Source: Amoebophrya sp. A120
Taxonomy: Eukaryota; Sar; Dinophyceae; Syndiniales; Amoebophryaceae
DNA: 64,000 bases
Direction of reading: 5' to 3'
Assembly: GCA_905178155.1 (NCBI GenBank)
Contig: CAJINV010000003.1
Location: 4,933,863-4,997,862, forward strand
Shown one piece after another: positions 43,521 to 55,800 of the stretch. Below the pieces are notes generated by a model. It made no database searches and was not told the origin of the DNA. It worked only from the letters and a program-made list of their open reading frames with translations. A program made the translations under genes and the position numbers. Within the stretch, counting starts at the first letter, position 1. Each line of letters starts with the position of its first letter.

Positions 43521-46500
43521 TCAGCCAATCCTTCTCGTATTTTCGAACTGGATCAGAGGACACTCTGCAATCGCGCCACATACTTCGACTCTGCCCGACT
43601 CTGACACATTATCCTTGAAGAGAACGCGGTCTCCTTTTTCGAACACCGTCCCTGCCAGGCCGTACTCGCAACCGCGAAAGTAGGAATTGAGACACCTGAT
43701 ATCCAGTCGGTGAGGAGCAGCCGCGCTGGTCAAAAATCCCCCTTTACGGCTCCCTTGTAAAATGTGGACGGCACGCCTGACATTCTCGAACGCCGTGCAG
43801 TTCGCCTCGTCCACGACTGCGCCGGATTGATAAGTCTCTGAGTCGATGTGTATCCAGCTACCGCTTAGAATTTGGTCGACTTCAATCGCCGCAGATAAGT
43901 TGTGAAAATTGCAACCCAAAACGCACACGGAGCCACTGACTGACTGAATTCCAATGGTACTGCCAGTACTCGGAGGCACGAGGCCGCGATCGCTATAAAA
44001 TTTGCAGCGAAGAAAGACCGCTGGCGCTATCGAGGGCCCACAGGCAACGCCTGCGACCGAGGGGCGACAAAGGTTGAAGCGGCAGTCTGTGAAATAAGGC
44101 CCCGGCTGTTCGAAACCCACCTCCGTGCAGCATGCTTTGGCTCTTGGTGCAAATAGCGCGTGAGTCGTGTTTTTGCTCCCAAGATTGTCGCTCAGTAAAG
44201 CCTTGAGGCCAGCCTGCGCCGCTTCAATAGTTGTGATTGCGTTCTCGCCGTTCTCCGCGCCCCACGATGTACCAGCTGGCGCAATCGCTACGGCCTTGAC
44301 TTTTCGCGCATCGTGTGCGTCCCGGCGGGACATAGGAGGTAGCCATCGCTTCTCTACAATCCTGCTCCCACAAACAATGCCCGCACGTTCAGCCCAAAGC
44401 GGATTCGCCTCGTCGCTAGGTAATTTACGGACGCACAGGGACGCATTCGGGACCAGCTTCAGGGCGAGAAGCTCTTCCGCTGTGGGGGCGATAGCATCAG
44501 CAGCACCTGTCTTGGGCCCACCGGCTTTGTACAATACGCCTACCCGTCCAGATCGTGCCTGCACACCCTCAACAACCATCATTGCGGTTGCAGTCTGGCC
44601 TGCCATCGTGCTGCCGCTCCATTTTGTTACTGCTTCGCTAGGCGGTCGGAACAGGATTCTGCGGAATTGGCATTGCCGATTGTAGACGCGGAGTGGCTAT
44701 CCACGGAAAACAAGTTTGTGTCTAAGTGGTTGCAAAGCTTGCACCTGTATCTGCATACCGCTCGGGTGGCGTCAACAGGCCTCATGTCTTCAAGATCCGC
44801 ATGCAGAAAGGCGCAACGCGTTGGCTATGCGACGAAGCCACTTCTAGCGCGCGCTAATTATGAAACACATTCAAACTTATGACTCATTGACCTATTGGAA
44901 GCCCTTACGTGCAAAGCAACCCTCCAGACCCAGACCTTGTTGCAAGGCATAGACAGCCAGGGCCTACCTCCAAAACCGCCGCGCCGTGCAGTTGGTCCTC
45001 ACGCTGGAAGCACTGCTTCGGATTGCGCGCCTGCATTCGCCTACGATAGCGCCGCGCCTCTTTTCCCAAGGGCCGGCCTTCGATCAGCAGGGAGCCCCGG
45101 ATCTCCAGCGGCTTCAAAATTGCTTTCCCCGTCTTGACAGTTTGGTCTTCAAGCAGCACGATTCGGAAGTACCGGTCGTCCGCCGGCGCCTGTGCAATCG
45201 CCTCTGCAAGCGTTTCGCAGTGATCGGGCACCAGAATGCAGTACGGATCGTTGAAGGGACTTCGCATAGCATCCAGGGAAAACATGTCTGGGTCTGGGAC
45301 ATTACAACTTGCGGCCCTGGCGCTGCCTTTGGATTCTACAGAGCTATGCATTGCGTGGGCAGGCACGGGAGTCCAGTTTTTGCCACGACGAGAGGCCATT
45401 TCTCATGCGGCATATATAAGGAGCCATCAGGAAGCCCTCACGAAGTCTGTAAAAATTTTGCGGCACCCATTAAGAACATCTTCATGGGTCATGCAAAATT
45501 GGGATGACTATGCGCGAAATCTGCCTGACGCAAACATATTTTCAGTCAGTACATCGCGACCGGATGCGACAACGCCCACGACGGCAGGGCGTCAGAATCC
45601 TGCGCCGAGAGGCTGCTTCCGCGGTGTGTTTCGTGGTACAGCTCGAGCGCCTCGCGACTCAGCCGGCTCGAGATTGGGTCGAGAAAGAGACGGAAAATGC
45701 AAAACGCGATCCGCTGGTATGCCCCGGCCACCCCCAGCTCCAGGATTCCCGTTTTTGTGTCCAGCTCCAGGCGCACGGTGGTCGCCTTGCCGCGTAGGCG
45801 GGACACCTGGCGGCGGCTGCGTGCCTGCTCGGACATCGCTTCACATGCCTCCCCGTCTGCGGGCCTTCCCGTTGGCGGCCGCGTGAGTTTCTCCAAGTGC
45901 AGAACGTACTCGCAGCGGTAATGTCGGTCGCCGATAGGTCTCCATCTCGGAGGCTGCAAAAGGTCTGCAAGACATTCACACTCATCGTCACGCGCGAGCA
46001 TCAAGGCCACGAGCGGGCGTCCGGGCGGTTGAAAGCGAGCCGCGTCCGTGTCGGTCGACCCCGCTCCGTTCAAAAAAAGATCGATAAAACCCCGCCGCAT
46101 TTCCTTGCCCATGCCGGGCGGGCGGAACTTCCCGCGCAGTCGGTGCTTTTCCGGAAGGTCTCGCAAGAGCCTCTGTGCTATGCTGGCAGAGAGCTCGCTC
46201 GTCAGAAACTCCGCGCTGCTGCAGTGGATGACGCGAAACCGCGGATGAGCCTTGAGTGTCCTGTGTGGCAAGCGGTCGGCATAGGTTCCAGCCGCGTCGA
46301 AACAGGGGCGGCCCGCTTGCTGCTTGTATCGTGTTGGTAGCTGGAAAAGGCTCGAAGTTTCTTGCGCTTCTGTGTACCAGCAGCGCCCGCTTTCTGCCCA
46401 TCGATTCAAGTCGCGATACATGTCGAACGCTTCGCCCTCCTGCTTCAACAACTCGGGCAGAAAAACGCCTCGAACGAATTCCCCTGGAGGTGTTGGCTTT

Positions 46501-48241
46501 GCGGCGACCCCTGATCGCTTACTGCGCAGAGCCTGTTCCTCCTTCTTTAGCAGCTCCTGCAATAGGGCCTCTTCGGTTGAGATCAGACGCGAAACGAGAG
46601 CAGCTCCGGAATCTACTTGCGAAAATCCGTCCACTTCTTCTCCCTCTTCCTCTGTGGCAGGAGCGGCTACTGCTTTCCTAGCCTTCCCCTTCTGGTACGC
46701 CGACAGCTTGGGCTTGACGCTCTCCAGAACGCGCAGAGGGGTCATGCCGCGAACCCACTCCAGCTTCGGCCAGTTGCGCCGGTCGTAAAAATCATCGCTA
46801 TTCACGTTCACATCCCTTGTTCGATCGAACTCTACGTCCACAACCGCGAAAGGCGTCACCGGGCGGCCTTCGTGCTCGACCTCGATCATGTTTCTGTGCC
46901 GCGGCTGCATTTTATCCTTGTCGAGCTTTCGCCTGTCCCTCTCTTCCTTTTGCTTGTCGTTGTCGTGCTTCTGTGCCTGGTTTTTCGAGAAGAGGGAATA
47001 CGTGGCCGGGTCGCGGCGGTGCCGATCGCGATACTCCTCGAGCGAGACCGTCTGCCCTTGGTTTGGTTCGTGGGGGTCGGAAAACTCCGGGCACCACATC
47101 CGCTCCCGCTTGTCGTTGAAGCAGGCGCGCAGCGATGGCGATGGCTTCGTAAGCAGGTCGTCGAACACATCCTCCCAGAACTCCGCCTCGAATTCGACGA
47201 CGCAGCGCGGTGCAGGTGCTTGCTTGGAGCTGCTGCTACTTAACGAACGAAGAACCTGGACCAGCTGCTGTCTGTCAACGCCCGAGTCTGTGCTCCGGTA
47301 CAACCATCGCGCGTCCTTGTTTGCCAATCGCACCAACCGGAGCCGCCACCCCTTTTCGACCCTGCAGCCTGCTTCATGCTCATGCTTCGCCGGCTTCTTC
47401 GCTCCAGCGCTGCGCGTCCACGGGTCGACCTCAAGTGCGCCGGATCCGGCGACCTGTCCTGTCTCGGTGCGGTTGTCCACTGTTTCTCTGACGTGCCCCG
47501 TCTCCAGCTCGATGTAGTTCTGCAGAAGTGTCAGCGTTTCGAGGTGAGACAGCTCGAAAGCCCGCCGCTGAGAGTTCACCTTGTCGGAGCAGTAGAAGTC
47601 TTTCATCCTTGGCAGGTTTGCCTTAAAAGCGGTCAGAGTCTCCTTGCGAATGACGCGGACAGAGTCTTGATCTACAAGCAGGGGGCGCTCGACCATCTCC
47701 GCGCTAGAGGGTTTTTCCGAATCACCTAGCGCCGTGCCTTTCTCTTGTCGCGCCTGTTCTTCGCCGCTGGCGTCGGAAGTCGCGGCGGCTACATCGGCGG
47801 AAGTTTCTTTGCCTGGCGGAGCTCCTAATGCCTTCCAGTCTAGGTGAAGAGAGATTTTTACTTTCTCCTTGTTTCTGGACCATCCGGTTGACGAGAAAAT
47901 GTAGCAGCGGAGCCCTTATCAAATGCAAACATGTCTGGGTCAGGGTAAGAGCTGCACGCGACTTCGCTTGTCGTAATAAATGAGTATCTATTGCGTAACT
48001 ACACCGCGCCGCTTTGCACGGCGTAAACGCATCACAAATTTTTCGGGTGGGGTGGCATTGCGAGGTTTGTTTCTGCAGTATTTTCTTTGCATGCACACAG
48101 GCTTCCACCACAACCCAAAATAAAGTGGCAACAGCCACACGCATTCATGCGTCTTTCAAATTTCGCATCACAAATCAAGACCCAGACATGTTTGCAATGC
48201 ATAACCCCAAGACCTTCGGGAAGAACTTCCGCATGACCATC
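43521..48241 (-). CDS. Large protein with C-terminal beta-helix-like repeats
   Basis: Four exons if three introners are removed with one 5-bp copy each: 48241-48205, 47911-45552, 45264-44952, 44692-43521, totalling 1294 codons (1293 aa). The first 800 residues are mixed helical and basic with no domain I recognise (KDFYCSDKVNSQRRAFELS, SREALELYHETHRG). From about residue 800 the protein has short repeating beta-type units: ETLAEAIAQAPADDRYFRIV, ILKPLEIRGSLLIEGRP, CLRVYNRQCQFRRILF, CVLGCNFHNLSAAIEV, LDIRCLNSYFRGCEYGL, like right-handed beta-helix (PbH1) proteins. The Met at 48241 is only a best guess. The frame is open further to about 48370, where an acceptor-like CAG precedes it. Confidence 0.7.
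44698..44951 (-). mobile_element. Decayed introner element, family A
   Basis: The right end, ...CCAGACCCAGACCTTGTTGCAAGGCATA, matches family A at most positions. The left end (TATCCACGGAAAACAAG...) matches only in part. Flanking 5-mers (GTGGC at 44693-44697 and GACAG at 44952-44956) no longer agree, as expected of an old copy. Removing the element plus five bases still restores the frame with either 5-mer (VGPGCLRVYN or VGPGPLRVYN). Confidence 0.75.
45270..45551 (-). mobile_element. Decayed introner element, family A
   Basis: The left arm keeps ATGTCTGGGTCTGG. The right arm (CCTGACGCAAACATATTTT) has several changes. The flanking 5-mers are CATAG (45265-45269) and CATCG (45552-45556), four of five bases alike. 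Removing the element plus one copy joins SHPVAM to RSPFNDPYC in frame, linking two long open frames that otherwise look like separate genes. Confidence 0.82.
47917..48204 (-). mobile_element. Introner element, family A
   Basis: 288 bp, with left end TATCAAATGCAAACATGTCTGG and right end ...CAATGCATA, flanked by GCCCT (47912-47916) and ACCCC (48205-48209), three of five bases alike. Removal plus five bases joins KVLG to FRCYIFSS or LRCYIFSS in frame. The left arm carries one change (GGGTCAGG). Confidence 0.82.
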
Positions 48242-48533
48242 GCGCGAAGCTCCAAAAACCCGGGAAAGAGCACAGAACTTGGACTGAGCTGCTCTAACGT
48301 CTGTGCCGCAGTTGCGCCGAGCTCCCCACCTGCCCCAGCAGCTGCGTCCTTGCCTCGGACCGGGGCTGTGACGTGAGTGCAGTTTTTTTCTTCTCATGCC
48401 GACTATTATCTCTTCTGCACGCGCCATGGATGCCTGATAAACTGCGCTCCATCTTATACGAATAAAACTTGAGAGGCTCTGCGCCTAAGTGCGTGCATTC
48501 GAAAGACTAAGCACATTAAGAAAATCTACATAG
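48242..48533. other. Short gap, possible 5' leader of the beta-helix gene
   Basis: The frame of the beta-helix gene is open from 48241 to about 48370 without a stop, so part of this stretch may be coding. No start codon in frame was found here. Confidence 0.4.
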
Positions 48534-49262
48534 TTACGATGTACCATTCAGCTCTGGAATGTACGCCCATCCGCAGCGATCCTTCCGGGGAATTCGTGGA
48601 TCTGCGTGCCTGATGTCGCGGATTCGTGCTTTCTTGTCGACCTCGATGCCGAACTCCGCGAACCATGTCTCTGCGTCTTCCAATTTCAGAGAGTCATAGG
48701 CCAGGTCAATGTCTTCCATGAAGCAAAATACCGGAGTGAGGAACGGCGTGAGCGGCAACGAAATTCCCCGTGCCCAGAGCCACACGCTGATGAGCCGAAA
48801 CGTTTCCCGGTCAACATCCGAACGGAAGACCTGCTTGCCTGTGCGGGTAAAGGGGCACCCCTGGGGCCCACAGAAGTACGACACTCCTCCCTTGGTCTTG
48901 TCGCGCTTGAAGTCTTGCTCCCTCTCCACGTCTTTGGTTCTCAACCAGACAAAGAGCTCGTAGAAAATCCATTTCTCCAGATCACTGAGGCCGTCGCGCT
49001 TGCCGTACCGCCACAGGGTGTCACCCTTCCAGTCCTTGACACGGTTACCCTTCTCGTCCTCCCCGTCGAAGTTTGCCAGAGCGGCATCGATGCGGCGATT
49101 TTGCTCGTGGTTATATAGCGACTTTGCGAGCGCCAGCGCAGCGGGTTCAGATGGCGTTCGTAATTCGTCGGGCTGCTTCGCCTTTTCCGAAGTCTGCACC
49201 AGAGCAAACCCATGGCTATCACGCATGGCACTGGGCGTGGTAGTGCCTTCTGCGCTCGTCAT
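48534..49262 (-). CDS. Unidentified 242-aa globular protein
   Basis: Single frame from ATG at 49262 with good coding character: LEKWIFYELFVWLRTKDVER, FRLISVWLWARGISLPLT, DAETWFAEFGIEVDKK. Trp- and Leu-rich helical segments suggest a folded protein rather than a disordered one. CGPQGCPF near residue 135 is the only Cys pair motif. No family recognised and no intron needed. Confidence 0.72.
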   Translation of the reverse strand: MTSAEGTTTPSAMRDSHGFALVQTSEKAKQPDELRTPSEPAALALAKSLYNHEQNRRIDAALANFDGEDEKGNRVKDWKGDTLWRYGKRDGLSDLEKWIFYELFVWLRTKDVEREQDFKRDKTKGGVSYFCGPQGCPFTRTGKQVFRSDVDRETFRLISVWLWARGISLPLTPFLTPVFCFMEDIDLAYDSLKLEDAETWFAEFGIEVDKKARIRDIRHADPRIPRKDRCGWAYIPELNGTS

Positions 49263-49959
49263 TCTTTCATTTGCGCGGTACGTAAAAGAGCCGGTGTGCG
49301 GTCACACCTGAATAAAGACAACCACAACACAGTCACAGCAAGACAATCTTCATATAAATTACAGGAGATACAGCATAACCATAAGCTTAAGCATAAAGCA
49401 CTAAAAAAATAAATGGTGCAAACAAGACGATACCAACAGCAGGTAGCGGATAGAAGTAAGTTTATTTCTCCAGACTGGCCAAAACATCTAAAGCAAAATC
49501 CACAATCACAAAAAAGACTCCGTACGAAATCCACAAACAGCAGCGAAGAACTTTTCGGATCGCTAAGATCGAACCAACAGCATCGTCAAAATGCCTCGAA
49601 TTGAGCAGGATCTTCCCAGTACTCCGAAAGATCAGAGACTGATCGTATGTGAAGAACCCTGATCGACAACGATAAGAACCTGTCTTGAGGCACAACTGCA
49701 CCAGGCTCGCTTTATTTTCTTGGCACAACTACAGGAGACTCACATCGAACACATAAGGCAATCACGCAGATCGCGCGTAATATTCAGTCATGATATTAGC
49801 AACTGCCTGTAATCCGGCCGCTTGCGAGGTAAAAGCTCGCCATGATCAGAAAAATACTCGTTGTCGCTATGGTGTCAGAACAAGAACATGTGACTAGGAT
49901 GTCTGTGCCTACTCTCGTTTCGTTGAAGAAAATCCAGGTGTAACCAACTTTACACGTTG
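49263..49959. other. Intergenic
   Basis: AT-rich, no exon supported. Confidence 0.45.
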
Positions 49960-51987
49960 TCATCCCATGAGGGCTAGATTCCATGCCTCTGGCTTTACGT
50001 TTGCGCGCGGCTGCGCGATTTTGAAAGTGCACATAATGCCTTTCTTTTCCAGATACACACCAGCCAACTGATTCCAGTGATCACGAATGCTGCTCTTGGA
50101 GAGCAGCATTTTTGCTTCGGCCAACTCTTCAGCTTGTTTCGCCTCGGGAACATGCGGCATACGGTTGAAAGCCACTACCCGCGACAAGTGTGCGAGCAAC
50201 GCCGGGCCAATGGTGGCAAATTTGCAGTAAACGTCGCAGCCGAGCTTTTGGTAGAGATCCTCGCAACGCAGGTACCCGAAGCCGCCGGTGTCGCGCGAGG
50301 GGTGCCACGTCACGACGTGTCCGCAATACGTGTGCTCAGGATCGATTACCTTGTCGGGCATCGCCAACGCATTGGCCGGAAGATGATTCCCCTGCTCTTT
50401 CCACCCCTGGGCAGTCGAGGACGAGCCCGCCTCGGCCTCGCCGCCACCCTGCCCGGGCGCGGGACAACCGTACTCGTCCTTCCAAAAGAACTCGAGCCCG
50501 ACCGCCATCTCCTTCTTCTGGACGCCGTCGCGCTTCGACTGCTCCAGCGTGAACAGCACGCACAACTCGTCCTGGTTCTTCGCTAGAAATTCCGTCACCT
50601 GCTTGCTGTCAATGGTGTTTATGTCCAAGTAGCGACGGTCGCTGCGACTGATGAAGTCCTGGTCGCATTCCTTCTTGAAGGCCGGGAACTTCCGCAGCGC
50701 CCGCGTCACCTCGGTGAGCAGCACAAAAATGTCCTTGCTACTTTGCAGCGGATACTTCCCCGTGTGCAGACCGTGGAAGTGCGAGTGAGGCCGGATGAAA
50801 CCGAAGTTCGCGCGAAAGTCCACCAACCGGCCTAGCGCTCTTCCCGCCGGCAAATCGTAGTGCCCGTCCGGCACCAGCCACTTCTTAAGGCCCTTGGGTG
50901 CGTCCTTCGACCTGCCGAGATCAGAAAAGTAGCGCGCGGCTTCGGCCGGGTCGAGGTCCCTTTTTCCGCCACCTTGCACGTTCATCGTGGCGTTTGGTCT
51001 AGGAAGCGGAGCACTTGTCGTGGCCGCTGCGCTCGGAACTTTGTTGATATTTTGTGCCCCCGTGTTTAACATCATTCCAGTTGCAGCACCTCCAGTTGCT
51101 GTTGTACTAGTGCTTGACGACGCTGGGAGCTTGTTCATCCCGACTTTCTTCTGCATGAGGGCAATTTGGGTTGACATTTGGTCGATAGATTTCTGGAACA
51201 TCGACAGCACGCCTTGAGGCGCCACAGGCTGTTTAGCCGTAGCACTACTAGTACCAGAGGAAGCTGCACTAGCCCCCGTGCGAAAGTCACGGTCCGCGGA
51301 CGAGGCCACGCCCTGTTGCGTCAGGTAGTTCCACCAGGAAGCGTCGTTCGTCGCCCCTCCCGCAAAGGGGTTTGAGGTCGAGGAGGAGGCGCCCCCTGTT
51401 CCGGCGGCCGCCCCGGTGGACGAGGCTGTGGCGCTCCACCAGTCGTTGGCTGTAGCGCTCGGATTTATTCCCCATGAGGCAGTATTGTTCCAGTCGTCAG
51501 CGGCACCAGTGCCCCAATTATTCCAGGACTGGTCGTCCGTGCGGGCCATCTTCGGTGCGCTCCCCGCGGCTGCCCTGGTGGCTGCGGCGGCCGGGCGCTT
51601 GAAGGAAGCTGCCCCGCCCGATGCGGGTTGATTTGGAAAGTAGCCCTCCAGATCTGCCCACATCTGGTTCCACTGTTGGTCGTCACCCGCTCCGTAGCCC
51701 TGCATGATGTTGTTCTGTCCGTACATTTGCGCATTGCCATTGTTCCCGTAGTTGTTTTGAGCGAACGCATTTGGGAAAGCTGTTCCCTGCGGCTGTAACT
51801 GCGCCCCGTTCCCACCGAGCGTCTGAGTCTTCTGCGGGGCATTTGTCGCGGTGGCCTTGGTGAAGGGGAGAGAATCGAAATCGGGCACCCACGCCTCGCA
51901 ATTGTCACACAACTTCTGATCTGACGTCTCCACCTGCGCCTGACAGGCGACACACACAGGAAAGTCCACCGGTGCAAGAAACATCAT
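49960..51987 (-). CDS. Prion-like RNA-binding candidate: zinc ribbon, Asn/Gln/Gly-rich domain, two cold-shock-like segments
   Basis: 675 aa in one frame. The N-terminus has CVACQAQV...CDNC (about residues 12-30), a CxxC-x(n)-CxxC zinc ribbon. Residues 50-330 are rich in Asn, Gln, Gly, Ala and Trp (QNNYGNNGNAQMYGQNN, WNNWGTGAADDWNN), like prion-like condensate-forming regions. Two later segments look like cold-shock/OB folds: GRLVDFRANFGFIRPH (about 380) and GHVVTWHPSRDTGGFGYL followed by DVYCKF (about 575). Cold-shock domains bind single-stranded RNA or DNA. A role in RNA storage or granules is inference from this composition. Confidence 0.75.
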   Translation of the reverse strand: MMFLAPVDFPVCVACQAQVETSDQKLCDNCEAWVPDFDSLPFTKATATNAPQKTQTLGGNGAQLQPQGTAFPNAFAQNNYGNNGNAQMYGQNNIMQGYGAGDDQQWNQMWADLEGYFPNQPASGGAASFKRPAAAATRAAAGSAPKMARTDDQSWNNWGTGAADDWNNTASWGINPSATANDWWSATASSTGAAAGTGGASSSTSNPFAGGATNDASWWNYLTQQGVASSADRDFRTGASAASSGTSSATAKQPVAPQGVLSMFQKSIDQMSTQIALMQKKVGMNKLPASSSTSTTATGGAATGMMLNTGAQNINKVPSAAATTSAPLPRPNATMNVQGGGKRDLDPAEAARYFSDLGRSKDAPKGLKKWLVPDGHYDLPAGRALGRLVDFRANFGFIRPHSHFHGLHTGKYPLQSSKDIFVLLTEVTRALRKFPAFKKECDQDFISRSDRRYLDINTIDSKQVTEFLAKNQDELCVLFTLEQSKRDGVQKKEMAVGLEFFWKDEYGCPAPGQGGGEAEAGSSSTAQGWKEQGNHLPANALAMPDKVIDPEHTYCGHVVTWHPSRDTGGFGYLRCEDLYQKLGCDVYCKFATIGPALLAHLSRVVAFNRMPHVPEAKQAEELAEAKMLLSKSSIRDHWNQLAGVYLEKKGIMCTFKIAQPRANVKPEAWNLALMG

Positions 51988-52856
51988 CGGCCGTCCATTC
52001 GCGTAGTAGGGTCTGCGTCTTCTCTTCCTACTTTACTTATGTCAGTCAATAGGAAAGAACGATGTTCGGACAAATGATTGTCGCCCCTAGAAGTGGTATT
52101 GCGCGACAGACTTTCTGGTTGCCATAAAGTCGCATCAGTTCGGAAAAATGAAGCGTAAAATGAGGAAATCGCTGAGGGTAAGTACCGCTGTGAACTGGAG
52201 TTCTAGCTAATTGATTCCGAGGCATTACCGCTAATTTCTTTGTATCGATAATCAGAACAAAGAAAAAATTTGATCCCAGTCCGGCGCAGCGCTTGGATCG
52301 CTTTTGTGTGCACCACTCGAACAAGAACTCAATCTGATGAGACTGGTCAATTTTGGTGCGCTATGCCACGCGCAACGGTATGAAGTTCATTGATTGCGAT
52401 GATTCGCTTGAAAGCTAGATTCTACAGTGTAGGTAGGTCGAGCGCTTGAAGCTCTGTCAGAGTCAGTGGCTCTTGAACAAGCGCAAACTACATCAGCGTG
52501 TTACTACTGTGCAACTAGTATTTCTGGCAAGCGTCCTGGCATGGCATGACCACGGACTGCAATGCTGCTCTAAGCTCTGAAATTCGAAATCAGTGAGAAA
52601 CTTCTTGTAAGTTTGTGTGTGAGAAGATAGAATGAAACGTGAGACTGAGGATAAAAAGACGAAGACGAAACTTGACTACAAGTAATTTTACGTGTAACAG
52701 CGCGAGCCCGGACTACTATACAAGCGACTGTTTGGAGAAGAAGAAGACCACGCGGGAAGCTACAAAAACAGCCCTGATCTCATCAGATATAATTGGAACG
52801 ACAAAGTACAACCCGTTTTCGTTTTCTGTCGCTGTTCGCCTTCGAGTATTACTACC
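51988..52856. other. Intergenic
   Basis: No exon supported. Contains the 3' flank of the IQCH gene at its right end. Confidence 0.45.
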
Positions 52857-55800
52857 TCAGGCATTGAGCAGCCCCCACTTGCGTCGGTAGCTGTGAAACG
52901 CAGCCAGCACATCCCGCAGGTGCGGGACAACATCCTGCCCGCGTCGGTCCTCCCCGGTTAACAGTGGTGCGCGCTGCTTTGTGCCGCCGGGCGCGTGCTG
53001 CATGGTGACCGCCTGTATCAACTGTAAAAGTGTCTGGGTCTGGAAGAATTCATGTTTGTCATGCTTGTCTGGCATGACTCTGAAATCTGTCATGCACGTT
53101 ACCCAAGAGCTCCGTTTTTCTATGATGCAGAAGCGCAGTTTGTCATGCAGAATAGGCAACACCTAGGAGCTCAGAAACTTGTCATGCTGAGCCAGCATCT
53201 GTAGCCTCATCATGAGACGCCACCCAGCATCACAAGTTTCCAGACCCAGACATTTTTACTTTTGATAGCCTGCAGGACCTGCATGGCATTCTGTGCCTTT
53301 TCCATCAACAGCCGGCGGTTGCGATCGATGACCAGCAGACTGACGGTATGCAAGAAAAAAACTGTGTGAGTGTAACTCTGTGATGCAGAAAGTGGAAAAC
53401 TATTACACTTGTCATGCTGGATCTGCGTCATAGGCTACTTTCATACGTGTTTTCACGTACTAGCTGCGCATGACAGGTTTTGCCTGTAATGCAAAACGGA
53501 TTTGTGATTCTGTTTTTCCTACAAAGTTACACTTACACAGTTTTTTTCCTGGATAGACGGTTTCGTGCACCAAATCGAGCTGCAGGAACAGCACCCCGGT
53601 GTTCTGGAACAAATCATAGGTCACCTTGCGCGCCTTGCAGAAGCTGAAGATCTGCGAGTGCGTGCAGCGATCCAAGCCCGGCACCTCGCACGTGAGCACG
53701 ACCAGCGCCACTCGCTCATTCGCGGCGTGGTCGGTTTTGTGGTAGCCTGGGGCGTGCGGCGCCAGGTACAGGCGTCCGTCGTCGCCCAGCTGACACTGCC
53801 CAATGAACTGCAGCGCGGCAAAAGCGGAAGCAGCGTCCGTGATCCTGACGTCCACATCCACAACCCAGAACCGGTACGGAAAACACACGTTGCGCATCCT
53901 GTTGGTTGACCAACGATATTTCTAGTAAAGCTACAGCTCGTTTAGGTGGAGATGAGCACTTGAAAACGAAAGACAACAAAACAAGACGGACATCACGACC
54001 AAAGGATCAAGTCCAAGCCAGGCTGTTATTTCTGTATATTACCCTGCAACGGTGCACGGAAGCACGACATTCTCCCGAAACTCATCTTCGGTTTTTTCTT
54101 GCAACAGCTTGCGCGCCTGCACGGCGGCCTCTGGATCGAAGGGGGTTCCCGGGGGTTCCGGCGATTTGAATGGCGCCAGAAACTCCCCCGTTTGACCGGG
54201 GTCAAGTGGCCTTCGCTCTTCGGGCTCGAAGTCCTTGTTCTCGAAGCATACCAGATCCACCGAGGCGTGACCAAGCATGTCCTTCGCGGCTAAAACACGA
54301 CCTGGTGACAACGACCATGTTAATGTTGTGAACAGCTTCCGTTTATCACCGGCGAAATCAAAGTAGCTCGCGCATCAAAGGGTCACGCGATTGAAAGATG
54401 AAAAACAAGAGGTTTCTTGGAGTCTGTCGCTTAGCAAGTAGGTACCTGTGCTCTGTGCGAAGGCCTCACAGACGGGGAGCGGCACCTGATCGGGACTTTG
54501 CAGTGGCAGGAGGCACGCGACTGGCTCGAAGTTCGAGCTGAAAATGTATTCCGAGGTCGCGAGCAGCTGGGTGCGCTTTTCCGGTAACACCTGAAAATGC
54601 ACGGTGGGAAAGCTGAGCACCTCGCCGGGAACTGCCTGTATTATGCCGCCCCGCTTGCAGAATTCTGGGATGAAATCAGCCAGCTCGCTGGGGTACATGC
54701 GACCACCGCCGCAAAGCAGAGCTTTCTTGGGAAACGCACGCGCAACCACGTCGCGGGCCATTCGGATTAGAAGATCCCGTAACTCGGTACTAACTGGCCC
54801 GGCGCTGCTCACACGATACAAGCCCGCCACACGGTCAACGGTCACGTCACTCGTTCTTTTACCTGGTGAGATAGATCGATAGTACAAATGATATCGATTC
54901 CGACTGACAGAAAAATCAATGTTCCGCGAAATAAAACTTCGTCCAATCAACACCTTCTGCGGTTGCCGAGTGCAGGAAGCTTTCCATGGCCCGATGTTGC
55001 AGTTCGGCAATGCTCTTGCGCACGTTTGTGTCCACATGGAAGATGGCGGATCCCTTGCCGCGGAACTCGTCGTCAATCTTAAAAATCCATTTTGGCACGG
55101 TCGGGTGCTCGTAAAGCTGGACGCCAAACTGATGGTACAGCTCTTCCTCGTCGTAGAGGTCTACGCTGGTTGGCGGGTGCGGTACCTGCGCCAGAGTCAC
55201 CAGGCGCTGCATGGCGCTCTTTGTTCCGAGATAGTCCACGTTTTTCGGGTTTGCACCATACAGGGGAACGTTGAGCTGTGCGGACAACTGCAACTCGGCG
55301 AACGTGACGCCGTGTCCCGGGATGAGAACGCTGCGCTCCTCCCGTCCGCGGATGAGAACTTTTTTTTTTTGTTCGTCGGAATCCTCTTTTTCTCATGATC
55401 ATATAGATACTCACAAATTGCAAGAAATAATAATTCTTCTACGTAAAACTAGAGCCAAATCGATGATCAGCGACATTTTTAACAGGCCAACAGTTGAGTC
55501 GTTACCGCGCAATCGGTTCATCGCTCTGCGGGAGAGCAGCAAGCAGTGCGCGAGCGTCATGTGGGCGGGGATCGCGGGGCTGTCGAGCTTTTCCGGCACC
55601 AAAATTTGCAGACGGCCTTGCGGATTCTGGATGCCGCGGTACTCCATGACCTTCGCCATGTACTCCAACAGGTCCTCGTGCAGCGGCTTGGAGCACACCA
55701 ACACCACGTCCGGTGGCGGCTCGTCATTTTTTGGGCCGCAGTACCCCAACCGAAACAGCCGCGAGATTTGTGCGTTCTGCACGCTGGGAAACGAGTGAAT

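Noticed and set aside
45546-47696. Treating the 716-codon frame as a complete gene
   Set aside because: Its last codons run into a decayed introner, and in-frame joining to the beta-helix exons fits better.
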